Source: Clostridia bacterium
GTDB taxonomy: Bacteria; Bacillota; Clostridia; Oscillospirales; CAG-272
Length of the DNA stretch: 39,071 nt
Assembly (NCBI GenBank): GCA_017518975.1
Contig: JAFWTH010000117.1
Location: 1-39,071, forward strand
Reading direction: 5' to 3'
Each line of letters starts with the position of its first letter. The first letter of the stretch is position 1. Under the pieces are notes generated by a model. That model had not been told where the DNA came from, searched no databases, and was given only the letters and a program-made list of their open reading frames with translations. Of this stretch, positions 1-6,344 are shown piece by piece. Made by a program: the position numbers and the translations under genes.

Positions 1-4
1 CAAG

Positions 5-77
5 TGGAAACAACAGGGCTCGAACCTGTGACCCCCTGCTTGTAAGGCAGGTGCTCTCCCAGCTGAGCTATGCTTCC
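5..77 (-). tRNA. tRNA-Val (anticodon TAC)
   Basis: The reverse strand folds into a full cloverleaf. The acceptor GGAAGCA pairs with TGTTTCC, the anticodon stem CCTGC/GCAGG encloses loop CTTACAA (anticodon TAC, valine), and the T stem ACAGG/CCTGT encloses TTCGAGC. The discriminator is A, and CCA is not encoded because the next bases are CTTG. It has its own consensus promoter upstream. Confidence 0.97.
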
Positions 78-117
78 TCAGCATCGAAGGCGATCCCTGT
101 GCCTCGCGACGGAGTTC

Positions 118-146
118 ATTATATCATATTGAATTTTCTTTGTCAA
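118..146 (-). promoter_or_regulatory. Sigma-A promoter of tRNA-Val
   Basis: On the reverse strand TTGACA (146-141) and TATAAT (123-118) are separated by exactly 17 bases. Both boxes are perfect consensus. The predicted start lies about 35 bases before the tRNA 5' end. Confidence 0.9.
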
Positions 147-287
147 CACTTTTCTTTTATTTTTTTCGGCCTGTTTCAGGGCTCCTTTTTGTCCGCCGTT
201 TTTTGACGTTTACGGTATTTTGCAGCGGTCGTTTGCGGCGGGGAAACTTTTTGTGCCCGCTTCAAAGCGCACGTCATATACTCATGA

Positions 288-305
288 CGAGGAGGTATCT
301 CCTCG
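288..305 (+). promoter_or_regulatory. 7-bp hairpin in the cotJ leader
   Basis: CGAGGAG, loop GTAT, CTCCTCG form a perfect stem just before the AAAGGAGG ribosome-binding site of cotJA. A CATATACT box at 275-282 resembles the -10 of a mother-cell sigma-E promoter, but I see no convincing -35. If that box is real, the hairpin sits at the extreme 5' end of the mRNA and could stabilise it. Confidence 0.45.
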
Positions 306-331
306 ATATAAAAAGGAGGTTCATATAATTT

Positions 332-691
332 ATGGATCATCAAAGAGATTGCGGAAGTCCGCTCGATATGATCGACGAGAGCGTGCTTCGCATGATGTTT
401 GACGACGACGCGGACGTTTCCGTACCGGGCAGTACGTCTCGCCGGACAGGCGCGACGCGGGGCGCCGCGGAACAGAGCGCTGGGAGAGGGCGCGGATCAC
501 AGGGCGCCGCGGGCGCGGCTTTCGGCACCCCGGATCTTTCCGGCGCGCCGCTTGCAATGGTATACGCTCCGCGCCAACGGTTCGATAACCTTTACGACCC
601 CGAGGAAGGGCTCGAGGCGGGAACGATTTTCCGCGACCTCGATTTCCCGTTCTATCCGACCGGCTGCGCTTCGTGTGCCAGGGGAAGGTAA
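332..691 (+). CDS. cotJA: Spore coat-associated protein CotJA
   Basis: This 119-residue protein is recognised as CotJA from its C-terminal half: PLAMVYAPRQRFDNLYDPE followed by LEAGTIFRDLDFPF. That is the conserved CotJA block (PLAMxYxPxQ...YxPxxGLxxGTIFxELxxPF). The first 70 or so residues are a low-complexity, Gly/Ala/Arg-rich extension not typical of the family, which is usually about 70-90 residues. The start is set by AAAGGAGG at 312-319. CotJA is a small inner spore-coat component that acts with CotJC and is made in the mother cell. It is the first gene of a tight cotJA-cotJB-cotJC operon, which marks the organism as a spore former. Confidence 0.9.
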   Translation: MDHQRDCGSPLDMIDESVLRMMFDDDADVSVPGSTSRRTGATRGAAEQSAGRGRGSQGAAGAAFGTPDLSGAPLAMVYAPRQRFDNLYDPEEGLEAGTIFRDLDFPFYPTGCASCARGR

Positions 692-711
692 GCGAAAGGA
701 GCTCACCCGAA

Positions 712-966
712 ATGAATGAACAGAAGAAACTATTCAAGATGATCAGGGCGTATTCTTTCGCCGTTTACGAGACCGTTCTGTACCTTGACGGTCATCCGGA
801 TGATAAGCGCGCTCTTGCGTACTACGCCAGATATTCCGAAAAGCTGAAAGACGCGACTAACAGATACGAAAAGAGGTACGGACCGCTGACCGTATACGGA
901 GCGGGAGGCGCGGACAAATGGACGTGGACCGCGACCCCGTGGCCGTGGGAGTACGACTCAATCTAA
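712..966 (+). CDS. cotJB: Spore coat protein CotJB
   Basis: This 84-residue protein matches CotJB: an N-terminal helix with RAYSFAVYETVLYLDGHP, the YY..Y...L..A...YE..YGPLT core, and the W-rich tail WTWTATPWPWE typical of the family. The start at 712 (MNEQKK) is preferred over an upstream in-frame ATG at 673. The latter lies inside cotJA and adds residues not seen in the family, and AAAGGAG (694-700) sits before 712. It lies between cotJA and cotJC, and its role in coat assembly is probably structural. Confidence 0.92.
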   Translation: MNEQKKLFKMIRAYSFAVYETVLYLDGHPDDKRALAYYARYSEKLKDATNRYEKRYGPLTVYGAGGADKWTWTATPWPWEYDSI

Positions 967-987
967 GAAAGGAATCCGGGATCCGAT

Positions 988-1599
988 ATGTGGATTTATG
1001 AAAGAAAACTTCAATACCCCGTGAAAATCAGAAAGCCGAATCCCGCGCTGGCAAAGATAATCGTCAGTCAGCTCGGAGGACCGGACGGGGAACTCGGCGC
1101 GGCGACGAGATATCTGAACCAGCGCTACAGTATGCCTTACAAGGAGGTTGCCGGGATCCTGACTGACGTCGGAACGGAGGAGATCTCGCATCAGGAGATG
1201 ATCGGAGCGATCCTTCATCAGCTCACCCGTGAGATGACTCCAGAGGAGATCAGAAAATCCGGTTTCGACGCGTATTTCGTCGACCACACCGCGGGCGTTT
1301 ACCCCGCCTCCGCCGCCGGAGTTCCTTTCGACGCGAAGTACGTCGGAGTAAAAGGCGACGTCATAGCGGACCTCAACGAAGACCTCGCCGCAGAACAGAA
1401 GGCGAGAGTGACCTACGACAACCTGCTTCGTCTGATCGACGACCCCGACGTCTGCGACCCGCTGAAATTCCTCCGCGAGAGGGAACTCGTGCATTACCAG
1501 CGTTTCGGAGACGGTCTCCGTATCGCGCAGGACAATATGGACTACAGGAATTTCTACGGTTACAATCCCGCGTTTGACAAAAAACACCCGAGAAGATAA
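988..1599 (+). CDS. cotJC: CotJC, manganese-catalase family spore coat protein
   Basis: This 203-residue protein belongs to the Mn-catalase ferritin-like family. The five expected di-manganese ligands are present with correct spacing: Glu35 (GPDGE), Glu65 and His68 (TEEISHQE), Glu136 (AAEQKAR) and His169 (ERELVHYQ). It may therefore be an active pseudocatalase that dismutates hydrogen peroxide in the spore coat, as suggested for CotJC of other Firmicutes. Length matches CotJC rather than the longer soluble Mn catalases. The start is 21 bases after the cotJB stop, preceded by AAAGGAATC. It is the last gene of the operon and faces the oxidoreductase gene that follows. Confidence 0.95.
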   Translation: MWIYERKLQYPVKIRKPNPALAKIIVSQLGGPDGELGAATRYLNQRYSMPYKEVAGILTDVGTEEISHQEMIGAILHQLTREMTPEEIRKSGFDAYFVDHTAGVYPASAAGVPFDAKYVGVKGDVIADLNEDLAAEQKARVTYDNLLRLIDDPDVCDPLKFLRERELVHYQRFGDGLRIAQDNMDYRNFYGYNPAFDKKHPRR

Positions 1600-1625
1600 A
1601 AAGCCCCGCGGGTTTTGCCCGCGGG
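1598..1625 (-). terminator. Intrinsic terminator of the Gfo/Idh gene
   Basis: On the reverse strand CCCGCGGG, loop CAAAA, CCCGCGGG is followed by GCTTTTT. The 8-bp GC stem plus T run is a clear terminator for the leftward oxidoreductase gene. Its T run overlaps the cotJC stop codon. On the forward strand no T run follows the stem, so cotJ termination here is less certain. Confidence 0.8.
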
Positions 1626-1635
1626 ACCTACATAT

Positions 1636-2739
1636 TCAATCCAAAATCCCCTCTTCGAGCCCGCGGCACATCGGCGCGGTCCTTTCGTAACGCGACTCTA
1701 TTCTTACGTGTTCGCGCCTTCCTTCGGCGTTTGCCAGGGCGAGCATAACTTCAAGCGCGTGGTACGTCAGTCCGCAGTTCGCGCGCGGCGTCCTGCCGTC
1801 TCTTATCGCGTTCGCCATATCGCACAGCCCGACCCCGCGGCAGTTCCACCCGTAGTCGAAGGTGAGGTCTCTCTCCTCCCAGTCGCCCTTTCCGCGTATC
1901 CTGATCTTCCCGCCGCAGTTGTTCGGGTCGGGAACGATCATCGATCCCTCGGAACCGTATACTTCGATAAAGTCACAGCTCCCCGCGGGAAATACGTCGA
2001 ACGACATCGTCAGCGTGCCGATCGCGCCGCTTTCGAATTCCATTATTCCCGAGACGTGCGTCGGCACGTCGACTTTTATGACCTGACCGGCTTTCGGTTC
2101 GCTTGTAATCGTCCTCTCGGGGTAAGTTATCCTCGACATCGACGTTACCCACTTTACCGATCCGAAAAGGTTTACGAACGCCGTCACGTAGTACGGACCC
2201 ATATCGAGCATCGGACCGCCGCCCCTCTTGTAATAGAACTCGGGGTCCGGGTGCCAGCTCTCGTGACCGCGGCATTTCATATATCCCGCCGCGCCGACGA
2301 TCTGACCGACATCGCCTCTGTCGATCATTTCGCGCGCCGTCTGGATCGCGGATCCGAGAAACGTGTCCGGCGCTCCGCCGAGCGTCAGCCCGCGCTCCTT
2401 CGCGAGAGCGACGAGCTCCTTTCCCTTTTCGAGCGTTGAGGCGAGCGGTTTTTCGCTGTACACGTTTTTCCCCGCGAGAAGAGCGGCTTTCGTCACCTCG
2501 TAGTGCTCGTCGGGACGGGTGATGTTCAGAACGATATCGACCTCTTCGTCCGCGAACAATTCGTACATATCTTCGTACAGTTTCGGAATGCCGTACTTTC
2601 CGACCGCACGCTCGGCTTTTTCTCTTACGAGATCGCATACGCCGACTATCTCGACCTCTTTGAATCTGTGCGTCAGGTTTTCAAGATAGATGCCGCTTAT
2701 GTCGCCGACACCGACGAAACCGATCTTCATTTTTTTCAT
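1636..2739 (-). CDS. Gfo/Idh/MocA family NAD(P)-dependent oxidoreductase
   Basis: This 367-residue protein has an N-terminal Rossmann fold with the dinucleotide motif IGFVGVGDISG, then the family signature SEKPLA around residue 95 (catalytic Lys-Pro region). The C-terminal alpha/beta domain holds GGGPMLDMGPYYV and the later Gfo/Idh sheet residues. The family oxidises or reduces sugars, inositols and related polyols using NAD(P). The substrate cannot be read from sequence. The start at 2739 (MKKMKIGF) is favoured because GAGAGGTGA lies 5-13 bases upstream. A GTG at 2748 is in frame but lies within that ribosome-binding region. It has its own promoter and is monocistronic. Confidence 0.88.
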   Translation of the reverse strand: MKKMKIGFVGVGDISGIYLENLTHRFKEVEIVGVCDLVREKAERAVGKYGIPKLYEDMYELFADEEVDIVLNITRPDEHYEVTKAALLAGKNVYSEKPLASTLEKGKELVALAKERGLTLGGAPDTFLGSAIQTAREMIDRGDVGQIVGAAGYMKCRGHESWHPDPEFYYKRGGGPMLDMGPYYVTAFVNLFGSVKWVTSMSRITYPERTITSEPKAGQVIKVDVPTHVSGIMEFESGAIGTLTMSFDVFPAGSCDFIEVYGSEGSMIVPDPNNCGGKIRIRGKGDWEERDLTFDYGWNCRGVGLCDMANAIRDGRTPRANCGLTYHALEVMLALANAEGRREHVRIESRYERTAPMCRGLEEGILD

Positions 2740-2797
2740 TCTTATCACCTCTCAAAGCGGTCTTCCCGCCTGAACTCCCTGCTCCGCTCTTTTCATA

Positions 2798-2826
2798 ATT
2801 ATACCAAACGGACGGTTTTCTTTCAA
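2798..2826 (-). promoter_or_regulatory. Promoter of the Gfo/Idh gene
   Basis: On the reverse strand TTGAAA (2826-2821) and TATAAT (2803-2798) are separated by 17 bases. It is back to back with the ribosomal operon promoter at 2871. Confidence 0.8.
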
Positions 2827-2870
2827 TCGCCGCCCCGGAAAAAACGGTGAAAAAAATATCGCCTTACGTG

Positions 2871-2899
2871 TTGACACGATTATAATTATATGGTATAAT
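2871..2899 (+). promoter_or_regulatory. Promoter of the rpmG-secE-nusG-rplK-rplA operon
   Basis: TTGACA (2871-2876), 17-base spacer, TATAAT (2894-2899): perfect consensus, with an AT-rich spacer. It drives a leader of about 150 bases before rpmG. Confidence 0.92.
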
Positions 2900-2929
2900 C
2901 ATCAATACCTCAAAAGGAGGGTTCTTTTT

Positions 2930-3010
2930 TTGCGCTGTTTTGTTCTCGGCGCAAAGACAGGATCCGCCGTTCCCGGAAGAGCGGCGACAGACCGTTCGGC
3001 CGCGGTTTGA
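2930..3010 (+). CDS. Possible 26-codon leader ORF upstream of rpmG
   Basis: A TTG codon lies 9 bases after a strong AAAAGGAGG (2912-2920) and opens a 26-codon frame ending in TGA at 3008. It lies wholly inside the transcribed leader of the ribosomal operon. The encoded peptide begins [12 protein letters not shown] and resembles nothing I know. A second Shine-Dalgarno-like GGGAGG follows at 3011-3016. It may be a regulatory leader peptide, or the purine run may have another function. Only the well-placed ribosome-binding site supports it. Confidence 0.25.
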   Translation: MRCFVLGAKTGSAVPGRAATDRSAAV

Positions 3011-3059
3011 GGGAGGTACAAAAAGGCCGGTGTGCCAAATAAAACAGGAGGTGCCGAAA

Positions 3060-3209
3060 ATGAGAGTTAAGATCACTCTGGCGTGCAGCGAATGCAAGCA
3101 GCGCAACTATGACACGATGAAGAACAAAAAGAACGATCCGGACAGGCTTGAACTCAACAAATACTGCCGTTTCTGCCGCAAGCATACCTTGCATAAGGAA
3201 ACGAAGTAA
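3060..3209 (+). CDS. rpmG: 50S ribosomal protein L33
   Basis: This 49-residue L33 has [17 protein letters not shown] at the N-terminus and the zinc-binding pairs CSEC and CRFC (four cysteines, C+ form). The start at 3060 has AACAGGAGG 9 bases upstream. A longer in-frame reading from 2940 would run through the leader without a ribosome-binding site. As often in Firmicutes, it precedes secE and nusG. Confidence 0.97.
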   Translation: MRVKITLACSECKQRNYDTMKNKKNDPDRLELNKYCRFCRKHTLHKETK

Positions 3210-3223
3210 GGAAAGGAATCAAA

Positions 3224-3493
3224 ATGGCTGACAAAGAAGATAAGAAGGCTGTGGCGGAGAAGACCGCCAAAAAGCCTGCGAAGGCTTCCGGCAAGCCGTC
3301 CGTTTTCAAGAGGATCGGAACGTGGTTCAAATCTCTCAATTCCGAGAGAAAAAAGATATCCTGGGCTACATGGAAGTCGGTTCGCAAGAACACCCTCATC
3401 GTTATCGTCGTTGTCGTCGTCCTCGCCGTTGCTATCGGCATAGTCGACTATCTTCTCACTCAGGGGATCGTCGGACTGAGCAGGATATTCTGA
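3224..3493 (+). CDS. secE: Preprotein translocase subunit SecE
   Basis: This 89-residue protein has a Lys/Ala-rich N-terminal extension, the conserved amphipathic segment with SERKKISWATWKSVRKNT, and a single C-terminal membrane helix of Val/Ile/Leu residues ending near GLSRIF. SecE clamps the SecY halves in the membrane translocon. It lies 14 bases after rpmG and 4 bases before nusG, the classical order. Confidence 0.96.
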   Translation: MADKEDKKAVAEKTAKKPAKASGKPSVFKRIGTWFKSLNSERKKISWATWKSVRKNTLIVIVVVVVLAVAIGIVDYLLTQGIVGLSRIF

Positions 3494-3497
3494 CGAT

Positions 3498-4049
3498 ATG
3501 AGCGACATCAACGAAATGAATGAAGGACTGCGCTGGTACGTGGTCCACACTTATTCCGGTTATGAGAACCGGGTCATGGCAAATATCGAGAAGATCGTGG
3601 AAAACAGGGGTCTCTCCGACCTGATCGCGGAGGTCCGCATCCCCACCGAGACTATAGTGGAGACGGACGGCGGAACGGAAAAGGAGATCGAGAGCAAACT
3701 GCTTCCCTCGTACGTTCTCGTAAAGATGGTCATGACGGACGAATCCTGGCACGTGGTGCGCAACGTGCGCGGCGTTACCGGATTCGTAGGCCCCGGGTCC
3801 AAACCCGTTCCGCTCACCGACGCGGAAGTCGCCGCGATCATCGCGGACGAAGGTCAGGTAGTAAGCGTCTCCGCTTTCAATATCGGGGACGAGGTGGATA
3901 TCGTCGACGGAGTCATGGCGGGCTTTTCCGGGATCCTGTCCGAGATCTCGCCGGAAGGCAGCGAAGTCACCGTCACCGTCCCGATGGCGGGACGCGATAT
4001 GCCCGTTAAACTGGATATGAAGAATATCCGCAAAAAAGCCGCGAAGTAA
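3498..4049 (+). CDS. nusG: Transcription termination/antitermination factor NusG
   Basis: This 183-residue NusG has an N-terminal NGN domain (RWYVVHTYSGYENRV, then LLPSYVLVKM and GVTGFVG). Its C-terminal KOW domain begins near residue 128 (FNIGDEVDIVDGVMAGFSG). It binds RNA polymerase and affects pausing and coupling with the ribosome. The ribosome-binding site before 3498 is poor (AGGAT, 12 bases away). Translation may be coupled to secE, whose stop lies 4 bases upstream. ATG at 3516 is an alternative start. Confidence 0.97.
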   Translation: MSDINEMNEGLRWYVVHTYSGYENRVMANIEKIVENRGLSDLIAEVRIPTETIVETDGGTEKEIESKLLPSYVLVKMVMTDESWHVVRNVRGVTGFVGPGSKPVPLTDAEVAAIIADEGQVVSVSAFNIGDEVDIVDGVMAGFSGILSEISPEGSEVTVTVPMAGRDMPVKLDMKNIRKKAAK

Positions 4050-4084
4050 CAGCGGCGAGGCACGGTCGGCGCCTTGAGCCGTCC

Positions 4085-4135
4085 AAAACGTGGGAGGGAG
4101 AAAATTTTATCATTCTCCCGTCAGATACCACATTC
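4085..4135 (+). promoter_or_regulatory. Ribosomal protein L1-binding leader (rRNA mimic)
   Basis: The nusG-rplK spacer contains GTGGGAGGGAGAA (4090-4102), a short loop, then TTCTCCCGTCAGATACCAC (4113-4131). GTGG pairs with CCAC and GGGAGAA pairs with TTCTCCC, leaving the asymmetric GTCAGATA side. This copies the L1 site of 23S rRNA (GGTGGGAG...GGTGAAATACCACC). L1 made from rplA downstream should bind here and repress rplK-rplA translation. The rplK ribosome-binding site GGAGG follows directly at 4136. Confidence 0.8.
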
Positions 4136-4151
4136 GGAGGTATAAAAGACA

Positions 4152-4577
4152 ATGGCAAAGAAAATACTCGGCTACGTAAAACTCCAGCTTCCCGCAGGGA
4201 AAGCGACTCCTCAGCCGCCCGTGGGCCCCGCCCTCGGTCAGTACGGCGTCGCTATCGCTAACTTCACCAAGGAATTCAACGAAAGAACGAAGAACGATAT
4301 CGGTCTGATCATTCCGGTCGTTATCACCGTTTACGCCGACCGTTCGTTCTCGTTTATCACCAAGACTCCCCCGGCGCCCGTTCTGATCAAGAAGGCGTGC
4401 GGGATCGAGACCGCTTCCCCCACCCCGAACAAGACCAAAGTCGCTACGATCACCAAGGCGCAGATCAAAGAGATCGCCGAGACCAAGATGAAAGACCTGA
4501 ACGCCGGCTCGATCGAAGCCGCAATGAGCATGATCGCCGGTACTGCCCGTTCCATGGGCGTCGTCGTCGAAGAATGA
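4152..4577 (+). CDS. rplK: 50S ribosomal protein L11
   Basis: This 141-residue L11, of normal length, has [20 protein letters not shown] at the N-terminus, with the flexible proline-rich linker and the C-terminal rRNA-binding domain ending [12 protein letters not shown]. It forms the GTPase-associated centre of the 50S subunit. Ribosome-binding site CGGAGG lies upstream, and translation is probably controlled by the L1 leader before it. The rplA gene follows 13 bases later. Confidence 0.98.
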   Translation: MAKKILGYVKLQLPAGKATPQPPVGPALGQYGVAIANFTKEFNERTKNDIGLIIPVVITVYADRSFSFITKTPPAPVLIKKACGIETASPTPNKTKVATITKAQIKEIAETKMKDLNAGSIEAAMSMIAGTARSMGVVVEE

Positions 4578-4590
4578 GGAGGGGCAGAAG

Positions 4591-5280
4591 ATGAAAGGTA
4601 AGAAATATACAGACAGCAAAAAGCTGATCGAAAAAGGCAAGCTTTACGATCCCGATGAGGTATTCGCTCTCGTTTGCGAGACCTCCAAGGCAAAGTTCGA
4701 CGAAACGATCGAACTTCATATGAGACTGGGCGTCGACTCCCGTCACGCAGACCAGCAGGTCAGAGGCGCTATCGTTCTTCCGAACGGTACCGGTAAATCC
4801 GTCAGAGTCCTCGTGTTCGCCAAGGGCGACCGCGCGGAAGAGGCGAAGGCCGCGGGCGCCGAGTACGTCGGCGAAGCGGATCTGGTCGAAAAGATCCAGA
4901 AAGAGAACTGGTTTGATTTTGACGTTGTTATCGCGACTCCCGACATGATGGGTACGATCGGCCGTCTCGGCCGCGTGCTCGGCCCCAAGGGACTCATGCC
5001 GAACCCGAAGGCGGGTACCGTCACGATGGATGTCGGCAAAGCGGTAGGCGAGGCGAAAGCCGGTAAGATCGAGTACCGTCTCGACAAGACGAACATCATC
5101 CACTGCCCGATCGGCAAGGCGTCCTTCGGTCCCGAAAAGCTCCGCGAGAACTTTGATACTCTCGTCGGCGCCGTGATCAAGGCGAAGCCGGCCGCCGCAA
5201 AGGGTCAGTACATCAAGAGCTGCGTTGTGGCTTCCACGATGGGCCCCGGTATCCGTGTAAACGGAGCCAAGTTAGGTTAA
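4591..5280 (+). CDS. rplA: 50S ribosomal protein L1
   Basis: This 229-residue L1 has the family signature around [20 protein letters not shown] and the two-domain L1 layout. The start follows GAGGAGGGGCAG. L1 forms the mobile stalk near the E site and is the likely repressor acting at the leader before rplK. Unusually, rplJ and rplL do not follow. A hairpin terminator and an unrelated hydrolase gene come next. Confidence 0.98.
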   Translation: MKGKKYTDSKKLIEKGKLYDPDEVFALVCETSKAKFDETIELHMRLGVDSRHADQQVRGAIVLPNGTGKSVRVLVFAKGDRAEEAKAAGAEYVGEADLVEKIQKENWFDFDVVIATPDMMGTIGRLGRVLGPKGLMPNPKAGTVTMDVGKAVGEAKAGKIEYRLDKTNIIHCPIGKASFGPEKLRENFDTLVGAVIKAKPAAAKGQYIKSCVVASTMGPGIRVNGAKLG

Positions 5281-5287
5281 TTAAAGG

Positions 5288-5319
5288 AAATACCCGCCGC
5301 ATTCCGCGACGGGTATTTT
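5288..5319 (+). terminator. Terminator after rplA
   Basis: AAATACCCGCCGC, loop ATTCC, GCGACGGGTATTT forms a 13-bp stem with one mismatch, ending in four T. The T run is short, so some readthrough into the hydrolase gene is possible. That gene shows no promoter of its own in the 20 bases left. Confidence 0.65.
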
Positions 5320-5338
5320 AAATGAAAGGATACATACG

Positions 5339-6082
5339 ATGAACGACGTTATCAAAAACGGAGAACTCCGCGACTACCATGGATATGAATGGCGCGTATT
5401 CGAATTTGAGGGCAGGGAGGCGGACGTTATCTTCCCGAAGGAGCCCGACTACAAAAAACGCTGGATATGGCGCGCCGAATTCCTCGGAGGATTCGACACG
5501 GTCGACGTCGAGATGCTCCGGCGTGGTTATTTCCTCGTATATTACAGAGTATCCGATATGTACGGCTGCCCGAAGTCGATCGGATATATGAAAAAGTTCT
5601 ACGATTTCATCGTCGGTGAACTCGGCCTTGACAAAAAGACGATCCTGTTCGGCTTCAGCCGCGGCGGTCTTTACTCCGCAAACTTCGCTCTCACATATCC
5701 CGAACTCGTCCGGGCTCTTTATCTCGACGCCCCGGTCCTCGATATCAGGAGCTGGCCCGGCGGACTCGGGATCGGACTCGGAGCGGAGAGGGAATACGCG
5801 GAATGCCTCGAATGCTACGGCCTTGACAGATCGTCCGCTCTCACATTCCGGGAAAATCCGGTCGACCGTCTTTACGAGCTCGCCGACGACGGGATCCCGG
5901 TCGTCACCGTCGCGGGAGATTCCGACCGCGACGTTCCGCACGTTGAGAACTGCGAGCATCTGCACCGGGTATATACGGAGCGCGGGATGAAGGAACTGTA
6001 TATCCTCAAACCCGGATGCGACCATCATCCGCACAGTCTTGAAGATCCGACTCCCGTCTGCGATTTCCTGTGCGATTGTTGA
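5339..6082 (+). CDS. Alpha/beta hydrolase family protein
   Basis: This 247-residue protein has the alpha/beta hydrolase nucleophile elbow GFSRGG (Ser107) after a beta strand (TILFGFS). A late acidic stretch, VAGDSDRDVP, could supply the catalytic Asp, and CDHHPHSLEDP near residue 229 the catalytic His. There is no signal peptide, so it is probably a cytoplasmic esterase or peptidase-like enzyme. The fold is clear but the substrate is not. Ribosome-binding site GAAAGGA lies upstream of 5339. It lies 58 bases after rplA and is isolated, followed by a repeat and a bidirectional terminator. Confidence 0.75.
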   Translation: MNDVIKNGELRDYHGYEWRVFEFEGREADVIFPKEPDYKKRWIWRAEFLGGFDTVDVEMLRRGYFLVYYRVSDMYGCPKSIGYMKKFYDFIVGELGLDKKTILFGFSRGGLYSANFALTYPELVRALYLDAPVLDIRSWPGGLGIGLGAEREYAECLECYGLDRSSALTFRENPVDRLYELADDGIPVVTVAGDSDRDVPHVENCEHLHRVYTERGMKELYILKPGCDHHPHSLEDPTPVCDFLCDC

Positions 6083-6159
6083 CGTAATAAGGGGCTGTAA
6101 AACAGTCACCGTATTTTTCAGCCGATATTATTTATGCGCCTGCGGACGCGGGAATCTAT

Positions 6160-6248
6160 GGTTCGGACGGCAGATTGCCGTCCCTACAGGGTAAATTGAC
6201 GGTTTTCGACCGATTTATCTGTAGGGAGGGCTCTCAGCCCTCCGTACC
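6160..6248. repeat. 89-bp double-hairpin inverted repeat element
   Basis: The left arm (6160-6189) and the reverse complement of the right arm (6219-6248) align closely. Each arm is itself a hairpin: GGACGGC/GCCGTCC on the left and GGAGGGC/GCCCTCC on the right. The arms face each other through CCCTACAG/CTGTAGGG. Bases that differ between arms change in pairs, so both hairpins are kept. It has the look of a small non-autonomous repeat. The rest of the 6083-6344 spacer holds a short TGCGGCA/TGCCGCA hairpin (6255-6271) and a terminator. Confidence 0.7.
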
Positions 6249-6277
6249 TTATAGTGCGGCAGAATGCCGCATAAAAT

Positions 6278-6317
6278 AAAAAGGGCATTTCTTTTAAAAC
6301 TCGAAATGGCCCTTTTT
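6278..6317. terminator. Bidirectional terminator between hydrolase and metY
   Basis: AAAAAGGGCATTTC and GAAATGGCCCTTTTT pair with a single bulge around an 11-base loop. A/T runs on both sides serve the rightward hydrolase and the leftward sulfhydrylase genes. Confidence 0.85.
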
Positions 6318-6344
6318 CCTTTGATTGGGGTTTTAAGACCCTTT

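Noticed and set aside
1604-1625. Terminator for cotJC on the forward strand
   Set aside because: The stem is shared, but no T run follows it on the forward strand. Only the reverse orientation has one.
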